From: Staphylococcus carnosus
GTDB taxonomy: Bacteria; Bacillota; Bacilli; Staphylococcales; Staphylococcaceae
DNA: 64,000 nucleotides
Direction: 5' to 3'
Assembly: GCF_900458435.1 (NCBI RefSeq)
Contig: NZ_UHCT01000001.1
Coordinates: forward strand, 558,001 to 622,000
The notes beneath the pieces were generated by a model. That model saw nothing but the letters and a program-made list of their open reading frames with translations. It was not told the origin of the DNA and ran no database searches. The first letter of the stretch is position 1, and every line of letters begins with the position of its first letter. The position numbers were made by a program, and so were the translations under genes. Shown here in pieces: positions 25,137 through 34,030 of this stretch.

Positions 25137-25982
25137 TTAATGCTGAGATATACCGAAAGCTGAACGATATTCAGATGGATTCATATTAAAATGTCGTTTA
25201 AATGCGCGAGAGAAAATCAAGGGATCATGATGGTATCCAACCTTTTCGGCTATAGCATAAATCGGATCATTAGAATTGATTAAATGTTGAGAAGCATGGT
25301 ACATACGCAAGTTATGAAGATAATCTTTAGGTGAAGTACTGAAATGTTTTTGGAATGTTTTATAGAGATAGCTTCGACTTAAATTAGATGCATCTGCAAT
25401 AGCAGATACGGAGATATCATACATGTAATTTTGGTTCATAAATTGGAGTGCAAATTGAATTTTTTGATCAACTTCTTGCTCGGTATAAGTAAACTTTTTC
25501 GGAAATGTTTTTTGAAGCGCATAGAGCAGTTCAAATAAATACTGACTTAATAAGATATCATCAGAATTTTCGATTTGCATATTTTCTGCTGTGTGGCAGA
25601 TATCTTGTATTACCCGGGAAATATCAGAAATATTTTGCTGTTGTTCTACAACTTTATCTATAATGCTTGAGCGTGATAAATAGGTCATAACCTGTTTGCC
25701 GCTCATCCCGACCCAGTAATACGACCAAGGATTATTTTTGGAAGCAGTATAACTGACTTCCATGCCTTCTTTCAGCAAAAATAAATCTCCTTTTTTCAAA
25801 TGATATGTTTGCCCATTATAAGTAAATGTTCCAGTACCTTGTGTAATGACGTGCAAGACAGCTGTTTTAGTCACAGTATATGTATAACCGACATTAGGGG
25901 TGCCTAGTTCAATCCCGCATTCATCAATATTAGACTCAAAATTTTCTTTTTTAAATTTTTTCCAAAGCAACTGCACAATCAT
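25137..25982 (-). CDS. lacR: AraC-family transcriptional activator of the lactose genes
   Basis: A 281-residue AraC/XylS regulator. An N-terminal cupin-type sugar-binding domain (GTFTYNGQTYHLKKGDLFLLKEGMEV) is followed by two C-terminal helix-turn-helix motifs (ISVSAIADASNLSRSYLYKTFQKHF and IYAIAEKVGYHHDPLIFSRAFKRHF). In S. xylosus the AraC-type LacR activates lacPH. Here the gene lies between lacP and lacH on the opposite strand, convergent with lacP and divergent from lacH. I chose the ATG at 25982 for the family N-terminus MIVQLLWKKF; a longer form from 26024 is possible. The preceding GAGAGAAAGAGAG is a weak ribosome site. Confidence 0.84.
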   Translation of the reverse strand: MIVQLLWKKFKKENFESNIDECGIELGTPNVGYTYTVTKTAVLHVITQGTGTFTYNGQTYHLKKGDLFLLKEGMEVSYTASKNNPWSYYWVGMSGKQVMTYLSRSSIIDKVVEQQQNISDISRVIQDICHTAENMQIENSDDILLSQYLFELLYALQKTFPKKFTYTEQEVDQKIQFALQFMNQNYMYDISVSAIADASNLSRSYLYKTFQKHFSTSPKDYLHNLRMYHASQHLINSNDPIYAIAEKVGYHHDPLIFSRAFKRHFNMNPSEYRSAFGISQH

Positions 25983-26019
25983 CACGCTCTCTTTCTCTCT
26001 CAGTAGACATATTATAACA

Positions 26020-26033
26020 TGCAAGCGATTCAG
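26020..26033. promoter_or_regulatory. Weak cre-like site between lacR and lacH
   Basis: TGCAAGCGATTCAG matches the cre consensus at all fixed positions but the last two. It lies in the 92-base divergent promoter region, where CcpA control of lacH and/or lacR would make sense. Confidence 0.4.
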
Positions 26034-26074
26034 AAAGAGACGTGATATTTCGATAATTCAGGAGGTATTAAGTT

Positions 26075-29000
26075 TTGAAATTAGACTTGCATTATAATTT
26101 AAAACAGTTACATGTGAATACATTACCTTATACAAATTACTTTGTTCCATATCATAGAAAAACTGAAGTACATGACAATAAAAAAGATTTAGATAAAGCA
26201 TGTGTAACGCCTTTAAATGGTGATTGGAACTTTGATTATTATGAAAGTGTAAAGGAATATGAAGCGGCTTCAACTAAAAAAAGTAAAGGAGAGCTGCCTG
26301 TTCCTGGTGTTTGGAATTTATTTGGTTATGATCAAATACAGTATGTGAATATTAAATATCCAATTCCGTTTGACCCTCCGAATGTTCCTGAAGAAAATCC
26401 TTGCGGTTTGTATCGACGCCAGTTTGAATTGAATAAACTATACAAGAAGAAAGAACGTCAATACATTTTGAATTTTGATGGAGTCAGCAGTGCCTATTAT
26501 GTATGGGTGAATCAAAAATTCGTAGGATACAGCCAGGTCTCACATTCTATTTCTCGTTTTGATATCACAGATTTTGTAAAAGGCGGCAGAAATTCAATCG
26601 CTGTTTTAGTTGTGAAATATTCAGATGGTACTTATTTAGAGGACCAAGATATGTTTCGTCATTCAGGCATCTTCAGAGATGTTTATATTGTAGAAAGACC
26701 AGAAGCGAGAATTGAGGATTTCAAAATTGATACTAAAGTAGATACAGTCGAAAACACAGGTGAAATACTTATTGATATACGAAAAATAGCAGGTGACCCT
26801 TCGATTGAATATGCATTATATAATCCTAATAAAAAGGTTATAAAAAGAGGGGAAGTGGGTGATGAAAGACAAATTGTAATACCGCTTTCTCAACCTGAAC
26901 TTTGGTCAGCTGAAACACCTAATTTGTACACATTGTATCTCATTACTAAAGACGAAGTTATTAAGCAGAAAATCGGCGTACGTGAGGTTAAGATAGAAGA
27001 TCAGCAATTATGGATTAATGGTCAAAGTGTTAAATTAAGAGGGGTGAATTATCACGACACCGATCCGCTTCAAGGTTATGTCGTCTCAGAACAACGCTTG
27101 ATTACCGATTTGAAATTGATGAAAGAAGCGAACTTTAACGCAATCCGTACGGCACACTATCCTAAATCCCCTTATTTTTATGAATTAGCAGATAAATATG
27201 GTTTTTATGTGATGAGTGAAGCGGATTTAGAAACCCATGGTGTGGTCATGTTATATGGAAAAGAAAATATAGATGATTTTAATATCATCGCAGATAACCC
27301 TAAATATGAAAAAGCAATTTTAGATAGAGTAGAAGCCTCGATTGTTCAATTGCAAAATTATTCATCTATTATTATGTGGTCATTGGGCAATGAGTCAGGT
27401 TATGGTCAAAATTTCAAAAAAGCAGCAGCACTCGCGCATGATTTAGATGATACAAGACCTGTGCACTATGAAGGTGCATTTTATGCAAGAGGCGGAGAAG
27501 ATTATAGCAAATTGGATGTTATCAGCCGAATGTATCCTTCACCAGAAGAGATTGAAAGACGTTATTTAGACAACAAACAAGTAACAAAGCCTTTTATTCT
27601 ATGCGAATATGCACATGCGATGGGAAATTCACCAGGAGGATTAGAAGCATATCACGACTTGATGGAAAAATATCCTGCATTTATTGGCGCATTTGTTTGG
27701 GAATGGTGTGACCATGCAGTCACAGCTGGTATGCAGCATGGATTGTACCGTTTCAGATATGGGGGAGATTCAGGAGAGACTTTACATGATGGTAATTTTT
27801 GTGTTGACGGCATTGTTAACCCTGACAGAATTCCGCATGAAGGATTTTATGAATTCCAAGAAATTCATCGTCCTTTGGTATTGAAAAAATATGATGGATT
27901 AACTTGGACGGTTCGAAACCAGCTTGATTTTCTGAATATAAACCAATTTATAGAGGCAGCTGTTTCACTGACTACAATTGGTGGCGAAAGTAAGAAATTT
28001 TCGTTTGAACTGCCTGAACTATTACCGCATGAAGAAAGAGAAATCGATTTTACTTCAATCTTGAAAGATAGTCATTTTAAACCTGAAGAATTGAGCAGTA
28101 TTATGCTGACGTATCGTTTGAAATCTGCGACAGGCTTATTAAGTGCTAAGACTTATCTTGGACATGATCAAGTCATCTATCAACGTCAGGTTATTAATAA
28201 AGTAGAAGATCGAAATGCTCCAATTACAGAACAAGCAGCAATAAATATAAGCGCAAATAGTATCTCGGTACAACTTAAAGAATGGGAATATCATTTTGAT
28301 AAAAAAACGGCGGCACTTAATTTGATTAAACATAATAACAAGCGTTTGTTGGATGAACCTACAAAAATTGTGATATGGCGTGCACCGACAGACAATGATA
28401 TTCATCTTGAAGAAAGATGGAAAGAAATGGGATATTTCAATCCAATTACACGCATACTTGGTTATAGCATTGACGAACAAGATAACAGAATAATCATCTC
28501 GTTTGATATCGGTTTTTATAGTACCAATACACCTAAAATTTTATCCGTAGATTGCAAATGGACCATTTATCCTGGCGGTCATATTGAAGTAGATATGCAT
28601 ATGGAACGTAATATGCGTATGCCTGCGTTGCCGCGCTTTGGCATGATTTGGAAATTACAAAAAGAATATGAAAAAATACGATATTATGGCAACGGACCTT
28701 TCAGCAGTTATAGCGATAAAAATTTGGCTTGCCATTTAGGCTGGTTCAATACAACAGTAGATGAAAATTTCAGACCGCACATACGTCCTCAAGAAGATGG
28801 CAGCCATGATAATGTCACTTCTATGAGTATAAAAAGCCCGGATAAGGAAATTCGATTTTCAGCTGAAGAACCATTTAGTTTTAATGCGAAACATTATTCA
28901 GATGAGCAAATGACAATGATAAAACATAACGATAAATTACAAAAAGAACCTTATTCATTTGTGCATATCGATGCAGTGCAAAGCGGAATAGGTACGCACA

Positions 29001-29089
29001 GTTGCGGACCTGAGCTGCCTAAGCGCTATCAAGTGAATGGCCACACATATAATCTGAATTACAGTATCGATTTTAAAGATTTTATATAA
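26075..29089 (+). CDS. lacH: Beta-galactosidase, LacZ type (GH2)
   Basis: A 1004-residue glycoside hydrolase family 2 enzyme that splits lactose and other beta-galactosides in the cytosol. Domain order is standard: sugar-binding jelly-roll (to about 220), immunoglobulin-like domain, TIM barrel (about 320-610) and a C-terminal Bgal small-chain domain. Acid/base Glu440 lies in WSLGNESGYG and nucleophile Glu511 in ILCEYAHAMGNSPGG. RGVNYHDTDP and the HYPKSPYFYELADKYG motif are intact. The start is a TTG at 26075, with AGGAGG nine bases upstream. In S. xylosus the homologue lacH follows lacP directly; here lacR intervenes. Confidence 0.95.
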   Translation: MKLDLHYNLKQLHVNTLPYTNYFVPYHRKTEVHDNKKDLDKACVTPLNGDWNFDYYESVKEYEAASTKKSKGELPVPGVWNLFGYDQIQYVNIKYPIPFDPPNVPEENPCGLYRRQFELNKLYKKKERQYILNFDGVSSAYYVWVNQKFVGYSQVSHSISRFDITDFVKGGRNSIAVLVVKYSDGTYLEDQDMFRHSGIFRDVYIVERPEARIEDFKIDTKVDTVENTGEILIDIRKIAGDPSIEYALYNPNKKVIKRGEVGDERQIVIPLSQPELWSAETPNLYTLYLITKDEVIKQKIGVREVKIEDQQLWINGQSVKLRGVNYHDTDPLQGYVVSEQRLITDLKLMKEANFNAIRTAHYPKSPYFYELADKYGFYVMSEADLETHGVVMLYGKENIDDFNIIADNPKYEKAILDRVEASIVQLQNYSSIIMWSLGNESGYGQNFKKAAALAHDLDDTRPVHYEGAFYARGGEDYSKLDVISRMYPSPEEIERRYLDNKQVTKPFILCEYAHAMGNSPGGLEAYHDLMEKYPAFIGAFVWEWCDHAVTAGMQHGLYRFRYGGDSGETLHDGNFCVDGIVNPDRIPHEGFYEFQEIHRPLVLKKYDGLTWTVRNQLDFLNINQFIEAAVSLTTIGGESKKFSFELPELLPHEEREIDFTSILKDSHFKPEELSSIMLTYRLKSATGLLSAKTYLGHDQVIYQRQVINKVEDRNAPITEQAAINISANSISVQLKEWEYHFDKKTAALNLIKHNNKRLLDEPTKIVIWRAPTDNDIHLEERWKEMGYFNPITRILGYSIDEQDNRIIISFDIGFYSTNTPKILSVDCKWTIYPGGHIEVDMHMERNMRMPALPRFGMIWKLQKEYEKIRYYGNGPFSSYSDKNLACHLGWFNTTVDENFRPHIRPQEDGSHDNVTSMSIKSPDKEIRFSAEEPFSFNAKHYSDEQMTMIKHNDKLQKEPYSFVHIDAVQSGIGTHSCGPELPKRYQVNGHTYNLNYSIDFKDFI

Positions 29090-29094
29090 AAATA

Positions 29095-29130
29095 AGGCAG
29101 ATAGACCAAAAATGGTTTATCTGCCTCTTG
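29095..29130. terminator. Terminator between lacH and fbp
   Basis: AGGCAGATAGACCA and TGGTTTATCTGCCT form a 14-bp stem with one wobble pair around AAAA, then CTTGTT. It lies between convergent genes. Confidence 0.82.
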
Positions 29131-29144
29131 TTATTGATTAAAGG

Positions 29145-31097
29145 TTATTCAAAATAGCGATGTGCCATTAAATCTTTTAAGTTATCAATTTCTTCTTGGA
29201 TTAATTGTCCTTTATTTGTATCACGGATGCGTTTACGTGTTAATTCTTCATCTACGACACGTTTCGTTGATAATTCATCTGCACCATAACGCAATACATT
29301 TTCTTTAGTATTGAAGTGTTGATGTGCTACCAGCTGCATACCATATGAATTATAAAGTAAAGTATAGCCGGCAATACCTGTTGTGGATTGATACACTTTT
29401 GAAAAACCGCCATCAATGACAATCATTTTACCGTCTGCTTTGATAGGATCTTCACCATCAATTTCTTTGACTGGTGTATGACCGTTAATAATATGGCCTT
29501 GATCTGGATCTAATCCGAATTCTTCTAATAAATGACCGACGATTTCTGGGTTTTCACGTAAAGAATAATAAGGATTTTTTTCTTCTTTGTGTGTTGCTTT
29601 ATCTTTTATGAAATAACGTTCAAAAGTCGTCATCGCTCTCTTGCCGAATAGTGAAGAATATTTGCCTGTCCATAAATACCATACTAAATCAGTTGCTAAA
29701 TCATCTGTAACATCTTTATGGCGGAATGCTTTACGCATATATTTTTCGAATTGATCAAGCAATTGACGGCCAGAATAAAATTCTCCATCAATTTCCATGC
29801 CTTCCATTTTGCCGTTTTCATCAATTGGAATACAGCCATGTATAAGGAGATTGCCGTTATAAGGTAAGTAAAGACAACCTTTATCCATTAAGAATGTCAT
29901 ATGTCGTTTTAATTTCTCAGATTCTTGAACAGAAATTAATAATTTATCTATTACTTCTTGTTCTTCTGGCAATAATTTTGCAGGATCTTCAGGGTCTACT
30001 GTCACAAAACATGTATCTGTTAAATCATGTGTTTTACCGTGCAATGTATAAGTCAAATTGTCATAATCAACATGTTCTAATACTAATCGATCTTCCATTT
30101 CGAATGAAGGACGGCGTTTAATGATTGGAATCTCCAATTTGAACTGTATCATGGCGATGGCTTGGTGAATTTTGGTGATTTGCAGTTGTTCTTGTTCTGA
30201 TAAATTTGAATCAGAACGTAATTTAGGACGAAATGCCGGATTGTCTCCGTAAAATTTTTCTGCAAGGTTTAACAGCGGACGTATATTGATACCATAAGCA
30301 TCTTCGACAATGTTTAAGTTATCGTAACGTGCACAAATTCTTAAGATATTGGCTAAACAAACTTTAGAACCTGCATAAGCACCGATCCAAATTGCATCGT
30401 GGTTGCCCCATTGGATGTCTACAGAATGGTAATCAATTAAAGTTTCAACGATTTTTTCAGGCTCTGGACCACGGTCATAAATATCACCGACTACATGAAG
30501 GTGGTCGACGACTAAACGTTGAATAGTATAAGACATGCCGATGATTAAATCATCTGCTTGTTGTGTCTCGATAATTTGATTCATCAATGTATTGTAATAA
30601 GGTGTTTTATTGTCTAAACCGTTATTTTTATAAAGCAGTTCTTCAATAATGAAAACGAATTGTTTCGGCAATGCTTTACGTAATTTAGAACGCGTGTATT
30701 TTGAAGCTGAATATAAAATCATTTGAATCATTTGTTCGATAGTTTCTTCATACCATCTATTTAAAGGCTGTTTAGCATCAAAACTAGATTTAACTAATTT
30801 CAACTTATCTTCTGGATAATAGATTAAAGCAGTGAAATCACTGATTTCTTGATTGGACATTGTATTTTGGAAAATGTCATTAACTTTAGTACGTACATTG
30901 CCTGAACCATTTCTTAATACATGTTGGAAAGAATCATATTCTCCATGTAAATCACTGACAAAGTGTTCAGTGCCTTTTGGCAACTCTAAGATAGATTCTA
31001 GACTGATGATTTCTGTAGCGAGTTGTTCTTCGTGATTAAATTTTTCTGCAAGTAAGTCAAAGTATTTATGTTTAAGTTCACGATCTGTGGTCTTCAT
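29145..31097 (-). CDS. fbp: Fructose-1,6-bisphosphatase class III
   Basis: A 650-residue Firmicutes-type fructose-1,6-bisphosphatase (metallophosphoesterase fold), the key gluconeogenic phosphatase. Metal-binding motifs are clear: [10 protein letters not shown] (about residues 43-52), [23 protein letters not shown] and, C-terminal, [19 protein letters not shown] precedes the ATG. Length is normal for the class. A cre-like site at 31121-31134 lies just upstream, consistent with repression under glycolytic growth. It is transcribed alone and diverges from the ABC transporter genes. Confidence 0.94.
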   Translation of the reverse strand: MKTTDRELKHKYFDLLAEKFNHEEQLATEIISLESILELPKGTEHFVSDLHGEYDSFQHVLRNGSGNVRTKVNDIFQNTMSNQEISDFTALIYYPEDKLKLVKSSFDAKQPLNRWYEETIEQMIQMILYSASKYTRSKLRKALPKQFVFIIEELLYKNNGLDNKTPYYNTLMNQIIETQQADDLIIGMSYTIQRLVVDHLHVVGDIYDRGPEPEKIVETLIDYHSVDIQWGNHDAIWIGAYAGSKVCLANILRICARYDNLNIVEDAYGINIRPLLNLAEKFYGDNPAFRPKLRSDSNLSEQEQLQITKIHQAIAMIQFKLEIPIIKRRPSFEMEDRLVLEHVDYDNLTYTLHGKTHDLTDTCFVTVDPEDPAKLLPEEQEVIDKLLISVQESEKLKRHMTFLMDKGCLYLPYNGNLLIHGCIPIDENGKMEGMEIDGEFYSGRQLLDQFEKYMRKAFRHKDVTDDLATDLVWYLWTGKYSSLFGKRAMTTFERYFIKDKATHKEEKNPYYSLRENPEIVGHLLEEFGLDPDQGHIINGHTPVKEIDGEDPIKADGKMIVIDGGFSKVYQSTTGIAGYTLLYNSYGMQLVAHQHFNTKENVLRYGADELSTKRVVDEELTRKRIRDTNKGQLIQEEIDNLKDLMAHRYFE

Positions 31098-31120
31098 TTC
31101 TTCCTCCTGTGCTTCTATAT

Positions 31121-31134
31121 TAATAGCGCTTACA
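31121..31134 (-). promoter_or_regulatory. cre-like site upstream of fbp
   Basis: On the minus strand TGTAAGCGCTATTA matches TGNNANCGNTNNCA at all fixed positions but one. A second near-match, AGTAAACGATTTCA, lies at 31206-31219 on the plus strand in the same divergent region. Confidence 0.5.
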
Positions 31135-31324
31135 TTTGATTATTGTACTTTTTTATAAAATTTTCAATGGTAGCGGTTAAATTGTTGCAAATTAGTTGCA
31201 TTAAAAGTAAACGATTTCAAATTTAGGTGAGAATTAGGTAGTATTTTCTATTATCTGAGACAATCTCCTAGAAACATGTGATATTATTATTTTTGAATAC
31301 AATATTTTTACATCAGGAGGCATT

Positions 31325-32173
31325 ATGACATCACTATTATCTGTAGAGCAATTGAACAAATCTTTCAAAGACAGCACTTTTAAAATAAATAATGTGTCAT
31401 TTGAAGTGCATGAAGGTGAAATTGTAGCGTTAATCGGCAAGAACGGCTCTGGCAAATCTACTTTGATTCGTATGATTGTGGGTGATTATCCAATTGATCA
31501 AGGTAAAATAGAATTTTTTGGTGAAGCGGTGGGTGAGCACCAAACAACTTATAAAAATGATATCAGTGTGGTTTTTGATGCACTTAATTTTCCTAAAAAA
31601 TTCACAGTTAAAACAATAGACAAGATATTCAATCAATTATATACAAATTGGAATAGTGCAGTATTTTTTGAATGGATTAAAGTATTTGACTTGCCGATGA
31701 AGCAAAAAGTCAAATATTTCTCGAGAGGAATGACTATGAAAATATCAATAGCAGCTGCACTTTCTCATCAAAGTCGATTTCTCATTTTAGATGAAGCTAC
31801 AGCGGGATTAGATGCAGCAAGCCGTGATGAAATACATGAAGAATTAGAGAAATTTGTATATGACGGGAAGCACGCGATTTTTATGACCTCACATATTGCT
31901 GAAGATATCAATCGATTAGCGACACGTCTCATCTTTATTAAAAATGGGGAAGTATTACTACAGATTGCTAAGAAAGAATTATTTGAATCGTATGGAATAT
32001 TAAGTTGTGATGAAAAGCAATTCAGTACTTTAGATAAAGAAAGTATCTTAGCTTATAAAGAGCATTTAGGACAATTCGAGGTCATTGTAAAGAAAGGTGA
32101 CTTAGAAAATATCAGTCCGATTTCTAGTATAGACGAAGCGAATAAAATCATCTTGAGAGGAGCATCATCATGA
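31325..32173 (+). CDS. ABC transporter ATP-binding protein
   Basis: A 282-residue ABC ATPase with Walker A GKNGSGKSTL, a Q-loop replaced by VVFDALNF, Walker B FLILDEATAGLD and switch His in MTSHIAED. The signature reads FSRGMTMK, a variant common in the BcrA/YtrB-like drug or peptide exporter branch. The last 60 residues form a small accessory domain. AGGAGG precedes the ATG at 31325. Its stop overlaps the start of the permease gene (32170), so the two are coupled. No GntR regulator, common for this branch, adjoins it. Confidence 0.85.
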   Translation: MTSLLSVEQLNKSFKDSTFKINNVSFEVHEGEIVALIGKNGSGKSTLIRMIVGDYPIDQGKIEFFGEAVGEHQTTYKNDISVVFDALNFPKKFTVKTIDKIFNQLYTNWNSAVFFEWIKVFDLPMKQKVKYFSRGMTMKISIAAALSHQSRFLILDEATAGLDAASRDEIHEELEKFVYDGKHAIFMTSHIAEDINRLATRLIFIKNGEVLLQIAKKELFESYGILSCDEKQFSTLDKESILAYKEHLGQFEVIVKKGDLENISPISSIDEANKIILRGASS

Positions 32174-32829
32174 AAGGATTGATTATAGGACAGTATTATG
32201 CGACTGCAAAAGCACTGATTACCTATTTGATTATATCTATTTTATTAGCAATAGTTGTGAGTTACTTCGGTGGTTCAGGCAGCGATTTTATGTGTTTGTT
32301 AATTGTGATGTTGATGGTGTCAGCAGCAACGGATAATTTAAAAAATGAAGCTGAAGCGCAATGGTATAAATTTGCGGTCACACTCCCTGTAAGTCGTAAG
32401 CAAATTGTACAGAGTCATTTTCTGTATTACTTGATAACAATGATGATTGGTGTAGGTATCGTAATCATTGCTTTAATAGCGGGTATAATGTTTGGAACTA
32501 TAGCTGTTGTAAATGCGGTTACTACTTTAGGAATATGTCTGTCAATCGGGTTGTGGGTATTGTTAATGTATCCTTTTACTTACTCTGTGGGTGCGGATAA
32601 ATCCAATATGATTCAAGTGATTGTAACTATCATCGCACTTGGTTTCTTTTTTGTATTTAATTTTATTTCACTCATTATAGGCGGTTCTATTTATGAATCA
32701 GGTGGAGAGGCTATGCAGCATTTAGAATTTGAATTAATTCGCCAGTCTATCTTTATTGTGATTAGTTTGATTGCTGCAGCAGCAGGTTATTTTATAGGAT
32801 TAAATAAATTCAAGAAAACAAACTTTTAA
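32170..32829 (+). CDS. ABC-2 type permease
   Basis: A 219-residue membrane protein with about six segments, the predicted partner of the ATPase encoded just upstream. The N-terminal MKGLIIGQYYATAK and the loop EAEAQWYKFAVTLPVSRKQIVQSHFLYY (the coupling region typical of ABC-2 permeases, with the LPVSRKQIV element) support the call. The ATG overlaps the upstream stop; AGAGGAG lies before it. Substrate unknown: peptide antibiotics or lipids are possible by family. A strong terminator follows. Confidence 0.82.
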   Translation: MKGLIIGQYYATAKALITYLIISILLAIVVSYFGGSGSDFMCLLIVMLMVSAATDNLKNEAEAQWYKFAVTLPVSRKQIVQSHFLYYLITMMIGVGIVIIALIAGIMFGTIAVVNAVTTLGICLSIGLWVLLMYPFTYSVGADKSNMIQVIVTIIALGFFFVFNFISLIIGGSIYESGGEAMQHLEFELIRQSIFIVISLIAAAAGYFIGLNKFKKTNF

Positions 32830-32833
32830 AAGA

Positions 32834-32880
32834 AAAACGTATGGACATGCAGTTTTTAAATGAGCATGTCCATACGTTTT
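32834..32880. terminator. Bidirectional terminator between ABC permease and dedA
   Basis: Perfect 14-bp arms ACGTATGGACATGC (32837-32850) and GCATGTCCATACGT (32864-32877), flanked by AAA and TTTTTT. It lies between convergent genes. Confidence 0.92.
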
Positions 32881-32884
32881 TTAA

Positions 32885-33505
32885 TTAGTTTGTATTTGAA
32901 TTTTTACGGCGTTTTGAAATGAAACGAATGACAAAGATAATAAATAAAACTGCTAAGATCGCTAACATAATTGTTGAATACGTGTGCATAGCGTTTAAGA
33001 TTTGGTGCCAGTTATCACTAAGTGCTTTCCCTAAATAAATAAGACCAAAGTTCCAAATTGTAGTTCCTAATAATGAAAGAACAGCAAAAGTAACAACATT
33101 CATTCGGCTGATGCCAGCTGGAATGGTAATCAATACACGTAAAACAGGAACAAAGCGGCATAAGAAGACTGCAGTTGCACCATACTTTCTGAACCAATCA
33201 TTGGCACGCTTAATATCTTTACCTTTTAATTTAATCCATTTACCGTATTTATCAACGAAACGATATAGTTTTTCTTCGTTGACTAAGCGACAAATATAAT
33301 ACAAGACAAGTAATCCGATAAATGAAGCGACTGTTGCGACAATCAATAATATCCAAATAGAAATATGTGACTTAGCTGATAACACGCCAGCAAAAGTCAG
33401 CACAACTTCTGAAGGGACAAAAGGTAAAATGTTCTCTGAAAGGATGAGGATAAAAATAGCAAGATATCCCCAGCGACTAATAAAATCCGTTAGAATTTGT
33501 TCCAT
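32885..33505 (-). CDS. DedA-family membrane protein
   Basis: A 206-residue polytopic protein of the DedA/SNARE-associated (VTT) family. ENILPFVPSEVVLTFAGVLSA near the N-terminus and FRKYGATAVFLCRFVPVLRVLITIPAGISRM carry the conserved acidic and Arg residues. Several family members act as flippases for undecaprenyl phosphate or phospholipids, and that is the likely role class. GGAGTTACA lies before the ATG. The C-terminus is basic (ISKRRKNSN). It is a single-gene unit. Confidence 0.88.
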   Translation of the reverse strand: MEQILTDFISRWGYLAIFILILSENILPFVPSEVVLTFAGVLSAKSHISIWILLIVATVASFIGLLVLYYICRLVNEEKLYRFVDKYGKWIKLKGKDIKRANDWFRKYGATAVFLCRFVPVLRVLITIPAGISRMNVVTFAVLSLLGTTIWNFGLIYLGKALSDNWHQILNAMHTYSTIMLAILAVLFIIFVIRFISKRRKNSNTN

Positions 33506-33936
33506 TGTTAAAGATGTAACTCCTTATAAATTTTTATTTGAAGAGTGATTATGTAATTTGTAAGGCGAATAAGATACATACGCCGAATTTAATTGTACTA
33601 AAGAATAAAGAAAGTTACACATGTTTTGAGGCTGGAAAATAGAAAATACGTCTGAGGATGTAGAAGGTAAAGTGAATTAGATTTATTGATTCATTAATTG
33701 AAAATTAATAAATATTCATATTAGAAAAAGATACGGAAAGGTGCTTTCTTAATCGCATGATATTTAAAACAGTACATCTTTTAATGCATCTCCTATGAAT
33801 TAAAGAAGTTAACACATTAAAACCGACATGCTGACTCGGTCTTATCCTTGATATTGCCTTGTTTGACATGCAAAGTAAATGATTTTGTATATAATATATT
33901 GCGCAACTATAAGTTCATATTTTTGTAAAAAAGTTA
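33506..33936. other. Intergenic stretch between dedA and the sugar-acid permease gene
   Basis: About 430 AT-rich bases with no open reading frame of note and no recognised RNA. The right end runs into the permease promoter and palindrome described separately. Confidence 0.55.
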
Positions 33937-33965
33937 TTGTAAACGATTTCTAAACATGGTAATAT
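33937..33965 (+). promoter_or_regulatory. Promoter with overlapping cre before the sugar-acid permease gene
   Basis: A -35 TTGTAA (33937-33942), a 17-base spacer and a -10 TAATAT (33960-33965). TGTAAACGATTTCT at 33938-33951 matches the cre consensus at all fixed positions but the last. The layout is the same as at the PfoR-sda promoter. Confidence 0.62.
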
Positions 33966-33973
33966 TTACTCAA

Positions 33974-34004
33974 ATAACTTAGGTCATATGATGACCTAAG
34001 TTAT
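33974..34004 (+). promoter_or_regulatory. 14-bp palindrome at the predicted transcript start of the sugar-acid permease gene
   Basis: Perfect arms ATAACTTAGGTCAT (33974-33987) and ATGACCTAAGTTAT (33991-34004) around a 3-base loop. It starts about 9 bases after the -10 and ends just before the ribosome binding site. It could be an operator for an unlinked regulator, an mRNA-stabilising 5' hairpin or a weak terminator; only a short CTTTATT follows. Confidence 0.6.
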
Positions 34005-34030
34005 CTTTATTCAGGAAAGTTGGGATATAA

